Shown here one piece after another: positions 33,244-46,317 of a DNA stretch of 64,000 nt. The DNA is taken from assembly GCA_951799425.1 (NCBI GenBank), contig OX637392.1, positions 34,184,093 to 34,248,092 on the forward strand, read 5' to 3'. The notes beneath the pieces are model-generated. The model saw nothing but the letters and a program-made list of their open reading frames with translations, made no database searches and had not been told where the DNA came from. The translations under genes were made by a program, and so were the position numbers. This DNA comes from Ilex aquifolium. Taxonomy: Eukaryota > Streptophyta > Magnoliopsida > Aquifoliales > Aquifoliaceae. The number at the start of each line of letters is the position of its first letter. The first letter of the stretch is position 1.

Positions 33244-33901
33244 TCTATACAATAAAGTAGCTTATAATTCAAATTTCAAAAGATAAACAAAATGACTTTT
33301 GTTATTCACGGTTGAGATCACTTTAAATTAATCTAACGGCTAATATTAACACCCTAAATTTAATAGGAAAAATAGGCCCCTAAGGGTGTGTTTGGAGTGA
33401 CTTTTTAAAAGTACTTCTAGAAATTATTTCTCATAAATACTTTAAAAAAAATAGTGTTTCAAATCGCCCCACCACTACCTCTACCACCATCACCGTCACC
33501 GCCACCGCCACCACCACCACCACCACCACCACCGCTACTGCCGTCGCCACCACCACTACCACCACCACCACTGCCACCACCACCGTCGCTAGCCCCGTCG
33601 CCACTACCGTCACCACCACTACCGTCGCCCCCACCGCCACCACCAACTCCACCACCACCGTCGTCGTCGCCGCCGCCACCACCACCGTCGCCGCCACCAC
33701 GGTCATTGCCACCCACCACAACTATCACCGTCTCTTACCACTACCACTGCCGCCCACCACCTTTCACCCCACTACAAACCGATGGTTAAATTCATTTATC
33801 TCTTCTCTATGTTTGTGATTTGATTTTGGATATGAATACAAATATATTTATTGTTTACTATTTTTTATTACTCTGTGCCTTCAGGCAAAGACAATAACTA
33901 G
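33244..33901 (+). mobile_element. Non-autonomous Helitron, plus strand (right of a head-to-head pair)
   Basis: Starts TCTATACAATAAAG at 33244 after A, ends CTAG at 33898-33901 followed by T. Ten bases before the end sits a clear hairpin, TGCCT-TC-AGGCA, the Helitron 3' hallmark. Related to the minus-strand copy at 32144-33241; only 2 bp (TA, 33242-33243) separate their 5' ends. Contains a CCACCG-type array (33466-33775). Confidence 0.8.
33466..33775. repeat. CCACC-type trinucleotide array in the right Helitron
   Basis: About 310 bp of CCACCACCG/CCGTCG words, the reverse-complement counterpart of 32256-32880. The Pro-rich frame 33454-33789 and the Gly-rich and Val-rich minus frames are products of the repeat, not genes. 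Confidence 0.9.
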
Positions 33902-33965
33902 TACATATATAAATTATGACTAATTCTCTTATATATATATATAGATATATATAAAATCTATAATC

Positions 33966-36391
33966 TGTGACGCCCCAAAATCCGAGGGTCCATTCTATAC
34001 CCGTGAATACGGCATAACCCAATATCACGTCGTTATACCCTATTCATCGGGATCATAACCACACAGACTTTGGGCAAAGTCTCTTTTGTACGGGAGCCCT
34101 ACCCAATCTATAACTTGTGCATACAATAATCATAAGACTATTCCAAGGTCCAAACCCCGTGATTAGGACTCAGTATTCTCCATTAACATCTTCCCAACAT
34201 GATCGCTCAAGAAGTGAAGGCCCCTCAGTGTTACATTTTAAAATTTTAAATTTTGGGAAGAGATATCGGTACCTCTTGTACGTGGTACCGATACCTGAGC
34301 CTTCTGTTTGCCAGGTACCAGTACCTATAAACATTTGATACTGGTACCTGGGCCCACTGTCTGTTGGGTACCGGTATTTGAGGCCAGATTGTCTCCAAAT
34401 TTTACCATTTTCAACACTGAACCACCCAAACTTATACCATACACAATGCAATCATTCATTTACATGAAAATATTGTCCATTGGAGTCCCATTATATGCTC
34501 TATTACGGATATACAAGTTCGAAACATATTTACATATTTGATTTACAAAATGCAATTCAAAAACCACATTTCGGCATCATCAAGGACCCAAATGAGGGTC
34601 GTCCTCTGGGGCTTGTCCAACACTTGAAATATGTTCCCATAAAGGGTGACCTACGCTCAATAGGGTATCTCCTAAGGAGGCTACTCCCCAACTCAGATGC
34701 ATATGAGATGTCACATGCAATTCAATCAATCAAGCATCCATTCAAATAAATTCATTTCATAAATGAATGCTACTAATTCATGCCATGCCTTAAGATGAAA
34801 CTCACGTATGCAATACAAACTCGAGCCTTCCACCAGCTCCCATAACACATGTCTTGCCATGCATATGCATCCAGGAAATTAAAGCCCCCGCCATTGATGT
34901 TAAATATCTAATGACCTTTTTATAAAATCTTGTGTTTTTCTTAGGGTGGGTATTGATGGACTTACACCAATGGGTACCCAACCAATACGACATCTATGGA
35001 CTTCCACCAACGGCTTTGCGTACGCCGACACACTTTATGGACTCAATATCAACGGGAGTGCGTATCCGAAATTACCGAGTCTCTCACCCGAGAGAGAATT
35101 TAGCCTTTCTTGCTTACCCCGACACATATTTTTAATGCAAACCCGTGCGACTCAGTCGAACCTAGGTCCAACCTTCCTGAAACCACGTATTAACCCGCCA
35201 AGGATGGTGTCTAATCAAAACAGGCACACACACCCACACTCATGTCAAAATGCCCACAAATGCGATATTACCCGTGCATATGCAAATGTAATGAACAATT
35301 ACAACTTACAATGTCATGTTCATCATATTATGAACATACCCAATTTTTCAAATGTCAGTTATATAATAAAACATATAATTACATTCTACAATCTCCATTA
35401 AGTATGTTATATCAATTTCATTTCAAATAACACACTTAATCATTCATAGGCATTTTATCAAATACCTATAAGGCACAAAGATTATGTAAACATATAGCAT
35501 ACCCAAAACATCACATTCCTCATGAAATTCATAACCATGCAATTCCATCAAAACCCAATCATTCAAGATTTGGTTTAAATATATTCTTATAGCAATTTCA
35601 TATTCTAACAACCCTAGGTATGTGTTACACATGAGATTTTACCTCTAACACCCTACCCATTTTATATTTCAACCTTACGTTGAAAATAAATCTAACTAGG
35701 AAAGGAACCCTAATTCTTGAAGTGTAAAACCGCGTAGAAGAAGTTGCAAAAACCCAAAATCAAGCTTCTAAAGTCTTGTCCCAAAATTCTCATTCTTGAG
35801 ACTTTGGCGAAACTCGCGATTTTTGGTATGTACGTGTAGCTCTCATTACGTAGAACAACCTTTGTTCTTGTCTCAAAGAAATCTGGTGGTCGGATCATTG
35901 TAGATCGGAGGTAAAAGGTGGAAGAACCCTTAGCTTTTCTCTCTCTTTTCCGAAAATGTTGAAGTAAATGGGGGAGAAAATCTGATTTTCTCCCTTTTTA
36001 TACTCCCCATTTGCTTAGCTTAAAATGGGCCACACGTCCTGACTTTTCCTGATCTAATTTTATTCCGATTCAATTAAATTTCATCCTAGGTTAGGTTCAG
36101 TATATTTTTATTGAACTAACTTTAAATTATTTCCCAAATTTCGCGAATAAAACCTGATTGTATTTATTTTAGTTGTGCGACACCCGTTTACCTAGTAAAA
36201 CGTGAAAAATTTGATTGCCTCGAAATTCGATGAAAATTGGCTGGATAACTAGATTTCACGATACAAATCCAATGCTGAGGTCTGTTTCATCATCCGAGTT
36301 CTAGAAAAATTCAGGGTTTCAACCTGCATTATAATGGCTAATTACCATTTTGCCATTTTTAATAAAATTTTACTTTTTTTCGGGTTTTACT
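33966..36391 (-). repeat. Solo LTR, Tekay type, minus orientation
   Basis: 2426 bp, TGTGACGCCCCAAAATCC...GGGTTTTACT, with a perfect 5-bp target duplication TAATC (33961-33965 and 36392-36396). It is the same LTR family as 10386-12958 and has no internal region, so it is a solo LTR left by LTR-LTR recombination. It has a GGTACC-rich palindrome zone at about 34263-34380. Confidence 0.85.
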
Positions 36392-36394
36392 TAA

Positions 36395-37072
36395 TCTATA
36401 CTACTATAAAATGTCAACAAAAGTGAATTTTTTTTAATTGCCTAAAATAACCTTAATAAAATGAAAAATGTCACAATGTCTTAGACTCTTAATAACTTTG
36501 GGAAGTTAACAGGCTCCCCTATTCAAGTTTTCTTTAATATTAATTTCAAATTAAAAACATACAAATTAACTAAATATATAATTTAAGTTAATGCATCAAG
36601 ATTCTTAGTCTCCTATAATAAAATCAAACAAATCCTATGTGTCCTTTAATTTTCCAATCCCTCTATAATCTTCCAAATCCTTTGACATTTCTTTATGGTA
36701 GATTATGTAATTGTAACAACGCATTTAGGTAGAGTTGCTAATTGCGAGGATATAACTCCACTAAATACTACTCAATTTTATGTGGAAAAATTCTATAATT
36801 TGTTACCGTGCAAGATGCACATTTAAAGCAAGGAATACATTTTTTTTGGCTATTAAAAACATAGAATGTAATACACTTCAAAATCCTTCAATTCATAACC
36901 ATCCAAAAATAACTATGTTAAACCAAAGACACTAATTATCAAATAAACCCATTGTATTTTATCTCTATATATACTCTCCTTCTCAACTAACTTTCCATCT
37001 TCTCCTTATTATTTCTATGCTTTTATTCTTCCTAGAATTTTCAATCAACGTCCCCACATAGAAGGTATATAT
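36395..37072 (+). mobile_element. Helitron 5' part, plus strand
   Basis: TCTATACTACTATAAAATG at 36395 after A is a classic plant Helitron 5' end. About 680 bp of AT-rich sequence follow until the Tekay element at 37073; no CTAG end with hairpin is found before it, so the 3' end is missing or lies elsewhere. No coding sequence. Confidence 0.5.
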
Positions 37073-39425
37073 TGTAAAACCCAAAAAAAATGAAATTTAA
37101 TTAAAAAGGGAAAAATGGTAATTAGCCGTTACGGTACGGGTTGAAAATTCAAAATTTTCTAAAATTCAGATGACGAAACGGACCTCAGCGTTATATTCGT
37201 CTCATGAAAATGAGTTGTGTGTACAAATTTTATTAAATTCTAAGACATTCGAAAAAAAATCACGTATTACAAGGTGAAATACGTGATCGGGCGTTACGTG
37301 ATTAAAATTCCAACAACTAGATTTTTATTCGTGAGACCCATAATGTATTTAAAATAGTTAGTCAAAACAACATTATCTACACTTGACACATGTCAAATTG
37401 TTATTGGTTTTGGGAGATTTCAAGCCAATTAATTAAAAAGGGACACATGACAACATCTACACCAAGCATTTAAAAAAAAGAAGAAGAAGAAGGAAGACTT
37501 GGCCTTCCATTTTGCTCTTGGAAGGCAAAAGGCGTGAGAGAAAGAGAGATAAAGAAAAAGCTGAAAATTCTTCAATTCTTCTTCATCTTCATTCAATTTT
37601 ATCTTTCAATTCGATTGTTAAAATTTGATCGGACAAGAACAAAAATTATTCTACACGTCGAGGCCTATCCATTGACACAAAGATTGCCTATATTCCTTCA
37701 CGTTTTGCTGCCCAGATTTTTTTGGACAGCAGCTGGGTCAACTCGATTTTGAGTTGTTTGGCTCACTCCTTTGGGTATTTACTCGGGTTTGCTTGACTAC
37801 TTCAAGGAGGCTTCTTCACCACCATTTTACCTTGCATTTTGAGTGGTTTAAAGCTTCAAATACAAGGTTGGGGGTTCCCTTCTATTGGATATTAATTTCT
37901 AACTAGTGTATGTATGTGAGTTGGGTTAAATGTAGGATTTATAGTTAATCCTTTAATTTATGGAGCCCTATTATGATTAATTTGTTATGTGTTAGAATTG
38001 GTGGCTTAAAGCATGATAATTGTAAATTAGCATGGCCTTGAGGAATTTATGACGTATCAACTTTAATTGATTTATTAACATGTGATATGGGTATGAGTTC
38101 ATATGTATATTAAATGGATAAATTAGCAAGTGACTAGTATGGTCAATTGTGGTTATGTTTATTGAAATTAATGAACTTATTGCTATGTTGAAAGTGACAA
38201 GCACACTAGGTGTGTAATTTGATGCATATTACATGTTTAATGAAATGCTATAATAATAAATATATGCATTTCTTTTGTATTTGAGATTGTAAGTCCATTT
38301 AAATTGCATTTGGGCATACATGGCATGTGCATGAGTTTAACACAACATCCATGATGTATCGGCATGGTCGTGTGTGTTTGTGCATTGGTTGATCACTTAC
38401 CACATAGGTGTGTGGGTGGGGCTTGGAAATTGGACTAATTCGGTTAAGTCTCACGGGAATATGCATGATAATTTGTCGGGGTATAGCAAGAAGGGCTAGG
38501 TTTTCTCTCGAGTACAAGAACTAGTTTTATCGGTTACACACTATCCGGTGGTGTAACGATTTTATAAAAGTGTGATGGCGTATGTAGAGCCGGAGGTGGG
38601 ATGTCCTCAAAATCCGTGTCAGTTTGGTAGCCTATTAGTGGAAGTCCATAAATTACCAAACCCATAAAGACAAGATAATAAATGGAATTTCATTGAGTAT
38701 ATGTCAATGGTGTGGGCATGGAGTGCCCGGTGCATGAGCATGACATCGCATGTGTCGTGGAAGCCCGGGTTGGGTTCGAGGTTCGGTTATGCATGCATGA
38801 AACATTACCTCATGGCATGTCATGGTTAGTAGCATTTGTTTATGTACATATATGAACACTTCATGTTTGTGAATTGTATCACCCATCATGTGTATCATTG
38901 GGTTGGGAGGCGTACTTCATAGAAGATACCCTACTAGGCATTGACTCACCCCGTTGTGGGAAAACATTTCAGGTACAGTGCATGCTTTCGAAGATGGCCC
39001 ACACTTGGGCCCAGCTTGATGATAAAATCAAAGTTCGAGCTCCTATTTTGATGTCATAGATACCTTTAGTCCCAATTGTAATTACTTAGGTAGCCTTGTA
39101 TTTTTGAAATATACAACACATGTATATTCTTTAGTAAAGACATGTAATTTGGGGGCATTTGTATCTATTTTTCTGACAAATGAAAGAATTGTACATTTGG
39201 ACTTGTTGGTTGATGTTTAAGGCATGAGAATTGTTTAAATGTTTACATTGGACCTTGGAAGGTCATTGTAATTGCCTTGAGATAAGTTGTGTTTTGCGTG
39301 GAGCTATGTGTACAAAGGAGACTCTACTGGAATTCCATTGGAATTAGTCCACTGGGACTGAGGCCTTAAGTTAATTAATAAGGCCTAACGGGTAATGAGG
39401 ACCTTTGAAATTTGGGGCGTCATAG
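37073..39425 (+). repeat. 5' LTR of the Tekay element
   Basis: Starts TGTAAAACCC, ends GGGGCGTCATA next to the primer site; about 2.35 kb. Same family as the LTRs at 7783, 10386, 33966, 46318, 52072 and 55619. Confidence 0.85.
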
Positions 39426-39427
39426 CT

Positions 39428-39439
39428 TTGTATCAGAGC
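39428..39439 (+). other. Primer-binding site, initiator tRNA-Met type
   Basis: TTGTATCAGAGC, 11 of 12 matches to TGGTATCAGAGC, the complement of the plant initiator tRNA-Met 3' end, just inside the 5' LTR. Confidence 0.75.
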
Positions 39440-39775
39440 CTAGGTTCTCGATTTACCTAGGGCTTGCGGGGCATGGGTCTAGGTTATTGCATCCATTATG
39501 GATTTCATGTTAAATGTATTAAATGTTACGTGCTATGTGTTATGAGATTATATGCATGATTAAATATAAATAGGAATGAGACACTGCTGTTAGAAAACAT
39601 AACCTTAGAGTCGGGAAAGGAAAGGGTAGGAAAGTCTATTGTTTGGGCACCTACCAGTAGGTAGTGTATCTCCTACTAGTAAGACAAGAAGAAATTTTTC
39701 AAAATTTTTCTATGGTTTTAACTTTTGATCCCTAGCTTTGGGATACTAAGTTATTGGTTTATTACTATGTATAAG

Positions 39776-42700
39776 ATGGCAACTAGAGAAATGGGACAAC
39801 GGAGTGGACGGAACAACCAACCACCACCACCGATTTTTGATCAGCAAGCCTTTATGGAGGCTATGGGTACTACGGCTACAAACCTAGTTCAGGCAAGCAC
39901 CAACATGGGACAAGGAGGCTCGAGTAACCTCCAGAAGTTTAAGTCCCACAATCCACCAACATTTGTGGGAGGAAGGGACCCGATGGTAGCTGACCATTTG
40001 TTCCAACAGGTGGACAAGATTTTAGAGGCAATGGAGATTACATCTGACGGCACCAAGATACGGTTGGCCACGTTCCATCTTAAGAGAGAGGCCCATCAAT
40101 GCTAGACATGGACAAAAACCCCAAGAGATGTCGAGATGATGACATTTTCATGAACAAGTATTTTCCATCGGCTCTTCAGCAAGTCAAAGCATTGGAATTC
40201 CTAGAATTGAAGCAATGAACGATGAATGTCATGCAGTACATGGCTAAGTTCACAGAGTTGGCACGTTTTGCGGATGACTACGTGGTCACTGATTTGGCCA
40301 AGGTGCGGAGGTTTGAGGATGGCCTAAAGCTATCCATCTGTAGGAAGATTGTTGGCCACAAGTTACACGACCTTGACGAGATGGTTGAAACCACCATGGC
40401 CATCGAGAGAAAGGTTGAAGATGCCAAGAGTATTCGAGAGGCCAGATCAAAGGACAAGAAGAAGGAGGGGCAGTCCTCTACTACTAGTTTGGGGAAGAGA
40501 TAAAGGACTTCTACCCCACAGGAATCACAGTGTCAGGGCCAAGGCCAGGGCTAATCTTCCCAAGGCGGGAAGAACTCCAGGGGCATACCATAGGGCGACC
40601 CATAGATATGTTTCTATTGCCACCAGCCAAGCCACTTGAAGAGAAAGTGTCCGTAGAAACAAAGAGCACAGAGTTGTGGGGCATCTCAGTCCCATTTATC
40701 AGTGGGACCACCTCAGATATTTTATGTTCCTCCTTTCCCCACCATGGGTCAAGGGAGCTAGTTCCAGTATTAGACTGCAGGGCAGACCTCCACAACTTCA
40801 CGTTTAGGGACACCCCAGTAGGGTCAGATAGGTCAGGGAGCAAGTCGAGGCTGGGGACAGGGCTTTCAGTTAGGGACTTCAGGGACCTAAGGGCGAGTCT
40901 TCGCCATCACACCACAAACTTTGCTGGCAAATCATTCAGTGATTCAGGGTACATTTCTTCTCTCTAGGTTATGGACTAGATTATTATTTGATTCTGGTGC
41001 ATCACACTCTTTTATTGCTATGTCATGTGTACGGGACTTGGGCTTAGATGCCGAGACTTTGGATGAGCTCATGTATATGAGTTCACCCCTAGGAGACATG
41101 GTTTTTATTGACAAGATATGTCAAGATTGTGAGTTGGAGATCAGAGGGACCCAGCTCACCGTTGACCTTAGGGACATCGAGATGACAGAGTTCAATGTCA
41201 TACTCAGGATGGACTGGTTGGCGGCACACAAGGTCGTCATTGATTGCGAGCACAAGAGGGTTATGGCCTACACTTCAGACGGGTTTTATTTCAAGTTTCA
41301 AGGGGAGAAGCACAATGCTTTACCCTAGGCCGTATATGACTCCCAATGGCATGGACAATTGATGGGTTAGTTTGCTAGCTTTACACTAGAGAACAAGGTG
41401 AGACAAGAGTTGGGTCTGCCTCAAGTCGTGTGCGACTATGCAGATGTATTCTCAGATGAGTTATCGGGGTTGCCATAGCATCGGGATGTAGACTACACCA
41501 TAGAGTTATAGCCTGGTGCATCCCCTATTTCTATGACACTACATAGGATAGCACCGGTGGAATTGTAGGGGCTAAAAGTCCAGTTACAAGAGCTATTAGA
41601 TATAGGCTTTATTAGGCTAAGTAGCTCACATTGGGGTGCTCCAGTGCTATTTGCCAAGAAGTAGGACAGGACGCTTAGGCTCACATTGACTACTGGTAGT
41701 TGAACAGGGTCACTATCAAGAACAAGTATGCATTGCCAAGGATCGACAATCTTTTTGACCAACTGAGAGGGGTACGAGTCTACTCCAAGATAGATCTGCG
41801 CGCGAGTTATCATCAGTTGAGGATTAGGGCGATCGACATTCTGAAGACGACTTTTCAGATGCGTTACGGACATTTTGAGTTTACAATTATGCCCTTCTGA
41901 TTGACGAATGCCCCGGTGGCATTCATGGAGCTTATACCTAGGATGTTCTAACTCTATTTAGATCAGTTTGTCGTAGTCTTTGTTGATGACATTCTGATCT
42001 ACTCCAAGTCTGAGGAGGAGTATGAGGGTCACTTGAGGATTGTTCTCCAGACCTTGAGAGACCATCAGTTGTACGCCAAGTTCAGTAAGTGCGAATTTTG
42101 GCTGACAGATGTGAAATTTTTGGGACACGTGATGTCTGCTTTAGGTGTATCGGTTGACCCAGAGAAATTTGAGGTAGTTATGAGTTGGGAAAGGCCTAAG
42201 TCAGTATCTGAGATACGCAGTTTATTTGGATTGACAAGATATTATCGGAGGTTCATTAAGGACTTCTCTTGGCTAGCTGTGTCTATGACTAGGTTGACTA
42301 GGAAAGAGGTCGGATTCTAGTAGGATGACTCGTGTGAGAGGGTATTCTAGGGTTTGAAGAGGCGGCTGTCTTCAGCTTCTATTTTGATTGTCCCTGAGAG
42401 GGGGCAGAGGTACACAGTCTATTGTGATACCTCAAAGGATGGACTTGGGTGTGTTCTGATGCAGTCCAAGAGGGTGGTAGCTTATGGTTCACGACAGTTA
42501 AAGAGCCACGAGCAGAACTACCCCGCACACGACATGAAATTGACGGCTGTTGTCTTTGCCTTGAAGGCGTGGCGGCACTATTTCTATGGAGAGCAGTTTG
42601 AGATGTTTTTAGATTCGAAGAGTCTGAAATACATCTTCTGGTGGATGGAGTATTTGGAGGATTACAACTTCACTTTGTATTACCATCCTAGTAAGGCAAA

Positions 42701-45700
42701 TATGGTGGCTGATGCACTCAGCCGTAAGTTAAGGGGAGTTTTGGCTAGTATAGCTTCTCGAGAGTGGCAAATGCTCGAGACTATAGGACAGTTTTGACTA
42801 AATTACAAGGATCAGGATCAGGGTATTTTGGGAAGTCTGGTGGCTATACCTTCCTTACTGACTAGGGTGATGGAGTCCCAATGTCAGGATACAAAGATAT
42901 TGTCTATCAGGGACCGGGTACAATGGGGTATGAGTGACGAAGACTGGGTCATTCACTCTGATGGCAGTCTTCGATTTAGGGGACGGGTTGTGGTTTCCTA
43001 GTCTACGGATCTGAGAGAGGAGATCTCCAGGGAGTTTCATTACTCCCGTTTTGTTGTGCATCCTAGTAGCATGAAGATGTACCATGATCTTCACCATAAG
43101 TATTACTGGAGTGGGATGAAGAGACATGTAGGAGACTTTGTTAGTAGATGTCTCACGTGTTAGCAAGTTAAGGCCAAGCACCAGAGACTAGCTGGGTTGC
43201 TCCAACCTTCAGAGGTGGCTAAGTGGAAGTGGGAACACGTCACAATGGATTTTGTGACCCATTTATCACAGACTTCGCGTGGGTATGACGTAGTATGGGT
43301 GATAGTGGACCGGCTTACGAATTCGACACATTTTTTGGCAGTGCGGATGAACTTCACACTCGAGGAATTCTGCAGATTATACATACAGGAGATAATTCGA
43401 TTATATGGGGTACCTGTATCTATAGTATCGGATCGGGACCTAAGGTTTATGGCTCATTTCTGGGAGAGCTTTTAGCGAGCTATGAGGACTCAGTTGATGA
43501 TGAGCACAACTTTTCATCCCCAGACGGATGGTCAGTTAGAGAGAATTATCAAAATTTTAGAGGGTATGCTTTGGGCATGCGTCCTTAACCTCAAGGGGGT
43601 GTTTGGATCACCGGATTTGGGGGGATAAAGAGGGGGGATTGGGTTAAAATTGTCTTGGGTCCACTTATCCTTGATTTGGCAAGACAATTTTGAAAAGGAT
43701 TATCGTAGTCTTTAAAAAATCGGGCCGAATGAATCGGAGGGAAATATCCCCTCTATGCTGGATAAAGATAACCCACCTGAAGTTTGGGATTTGTATCCTA
43801 CCAACAGGATAATTGAGTAATTTACGTAAATACCCCCAAAAGTAACTTTCTAGGGTTTTTATCCCTTCACCCACATTTCAACCCCACTACACTGGTCCCC
43901 CACTTGAACTGCGACCGGCACCCATTAGTCTCCCCCCACATGCTTGAAGGTATGCCTCTCTCTCTCTCTCTCTGTCGTTGAGATCTCCAAACTAGCAACA
44001 AAATATTCAACATTTTCTTGTTCAGATTTTGTGGTTGTTCCTCTAGCATAGTCTTTGATTCATGCCCTCTGTTATTCCTCTCCTCCCCCATTCTTTCTCT
44101 TGGCACCCCATTTTCGCTGTTATCCTGCCATCTCAACACACATGCACAAACACATAAACACACACATAGTAGCATATAATGAAAAGAGATTTGGAAGAAG
44201 TAGCTTTCATGGGATGATTGCATGGTAAGATTATTTTATGGGTAAACACGTTTTTCACTCTGTAATGCCACCACTTGGAGGGGGAAGGGGGGGGAGGGGG
44301 AGAGAGAGAGATTGTGTGCTCGCTACGAATATGCTGCAAATTATTTTAGGTCTATCTCAAGCCCATCTGACTTTACTTGAAAAACTACAGTAACGTCCCT
44401 TGTTGTTTAGTTTTATACATACAAATGCAACATCGACTATTTTGGTCATGAATTGTGTGCATGAAAAATTTTAAAAAATTGTTTTGGTTGGGATGGGTGA
44501 AGTGGTGCAGACCTGCTCGATTTTTATTTTTTCGGATCTACTTTGTTGTTACTTTTTTTTTTTTTTTATGATCTGTTCCTAATCAATATGTTACGAACGA
44601 TGAGAGGATCTGGCTATCTGTGTGTGTGTGATGAACATATCTAGATTATGTTAGTTAAATAGTTGTTGATATGTTGTTTGAAAACTTTAATTGGAGTAAG
44701 TTTGCATCCAAGTGTAAAAATTGGATATGGGTCTTCAATGTCGTAATTCTTGACTGAAATTGGGTTTTTTCTCAAGATTTTGTGTTTTCTTGAGCAAAAT
44801 TGAGTTGTGATTGTATGTATTTATGGGGCTTTAAATTGTTCCTTTAATTGTTCTCAATTAGTAGGTTTTGATTGATTATGTTTGGCCAAATGGTTGTGAG
44901 TTTTAACTTTATTGCATGGATAAAATGTAAATAAGTTGAATTTCCTCAATTGCATAAGTCTGATTTATTTGCTGCTACAGGATAAATGTGGATTTCCTGT
45001 CTTCAAGAAGAGGACAGCTTTGGTGATGAATCCTTAGCTAAGAGTTGCAGCTGTATAAAGATCTAGAGAGGAAGAGATTTTTTGAGATTTTATTATTTGT
45101 TCTATTTGGTTTGTAAGGGTGAGATGAAGCTGATCCCTCTTACTTGTAATTTTTACCAAAAGCAATAAAATCATTCTTTCTAAAAAATAATATAATATAT
45201 TGTGACACCAAAATATATTGTGTTGCACAATGCTCATCCAAAAAAAAATTAACAATTTTTTTTTTTTGACACCATACCCATCCAAAGTTGGTATAGGGTT
45301 AAATTATATTTTTTTCCAAAGGGTGCAATGGTCATTTCACCAACTTTTATTTGGTCATGTGAAAGGGGTCCACAAAACAAATGTTCTCCATCCAAAACAA
45401 GGATAGGATGGAATTGGAATGAATCAACCCGGACTACTTTGCATTAGATTGGATTGGATTCGGATTTAAATCCGATCCAATCCAATCCTCCAATGGGTAT
45501 CCAAACACCCCCCAAGGGTAGTTATAAGGATCACTTATCCTTGGTGGAGTTTGCCTATAACAATGGTTATCAGGCAAATATTCAGCTGGTACCCTATGAG
45601 GCATTATATAGGAGGCCATACCGTTCTCCGGTGTGTTGGACGAAGGTTGGAGAGGGACCTTCCACGGGTCCAGACTTGATCAGGGATACTTCGAAGAAGG

Positions 45701-46205
45701 TGGACATAATACAAAAGCATTTTCTTACGGCTCGGAGCCGAAAGAAGAGCTACGTCAATAGGCGACGGAGACCTCTAGAGTTCGAGGTTGGAGATCACGT
45801 CTTCTTGAAGGTCACGCCTAAGAGGGGAGTGGTCAGGTTCGGGAAGCGAGGAAAGCTATCGCTAAGGTATATCGGGCCCTTCGAGGTACTCGAGAGGGTT
45901 GATACAATTGCTTACCGGTTGGTGTTACCGCCAAATCTATCAGGTGTCCACGCGGTGTTCCATGTCTCCATACTTCGGAAGTACACTCCAGATCCTACGC
46001 ATTTAGTGGACTAGGGGGAGCTTATTGTTGACGCGGATGGTACCTTCGAGGAGGGACCTTATTGTTTTATGGATAGTCGAGACCAGGTTTTGCGTAGTAA
46101 GACTATGAGGTTGATAAAGGTGCTATGACAACATCGGGGTATCGAAGAGGCGACATGGGAGCACGAGGACTCTATGCGAGCTACCTATCTGTTCCTATTT
46201 GAGCA
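39776..46205 (+). pseudogene. gag-pol with chromodomain of the Tekay element (fossil)
   Basis: Domains in order: gag about 39776-40500 (MATREMGQRSGRNNQPPPP start; MQYMAKFTELARFADDYVV; basic tail); aspartic protease about 40970-41330 (LFDSGASHSFIA); reverse transcriptase about 41500-42300 ([41 protein letters not shown]); RNase H about 42350-42800 ([28 protein letters not shown]); integrase about 42850-43590, resuming at 45514-46015 after the DNA transposon (SLVEFAYNNGYQAN; RYIGPFEVLERVDTIAYRL; HAVFHVSILRKY); then a chromodomain-like piece (IEEATWEHEDSMRATY) at about 46090-46205. Order and chromodomain place it in the Tekay (Del) chromoviruses. Broken throughout. Confidence 0.85.
43596..45513. 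mobile_element. Non-autonomous DNA transposon with GGGGTGTTTGGAT ends
   Basis: 1.9 kb inside the Tekay integrase. Terminal inverted repeats are GGGGTGTTTGGAT... and ...ATCCAAACACCCC (plus one or two further G/C), flanked by AAG on both sides (43593-43595 and 45514-45516), so a 3-bp target duplication. That suits PIF/Harbinger-like or CACTA-like transposition, but the ends are not CACTA, so I leave the superfamily open. No transposase. The right half (about 44980-45170) has a CAG-bordered segment followed by AT-rich sequence with an AATAAAAT word, which could be a captured gene 3' end. Confidence 0.75.
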
Positions 46206-46303
46206 TGGAGGTACCTTTTTTTTAGTCATAGTGTATTATATGACTTTGTGCATATGCATCCATGATACATGTTGCATGTGTAATTTCGGGGACGAAATTC
46301 CTT

Positions 46304-46317
46304 TAAAAGGGGAAGAA
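46304..46317 (+). other. Polypurine tract of the Tekay element
   Basis: TAAAAGGGGAAGAA directly before the 3' LTR start TGTAAAATC, the usual second-strand primer position. Confidence 0.75.

Noticed and set aside
32245-33789. Long Pro-, Gly-, Val- and His-rich open frames on both strands
   Set aside because: They arise from GGT/CCA trinucleotide arrays inside two Helitrons; no start context, domain or conserved tail.
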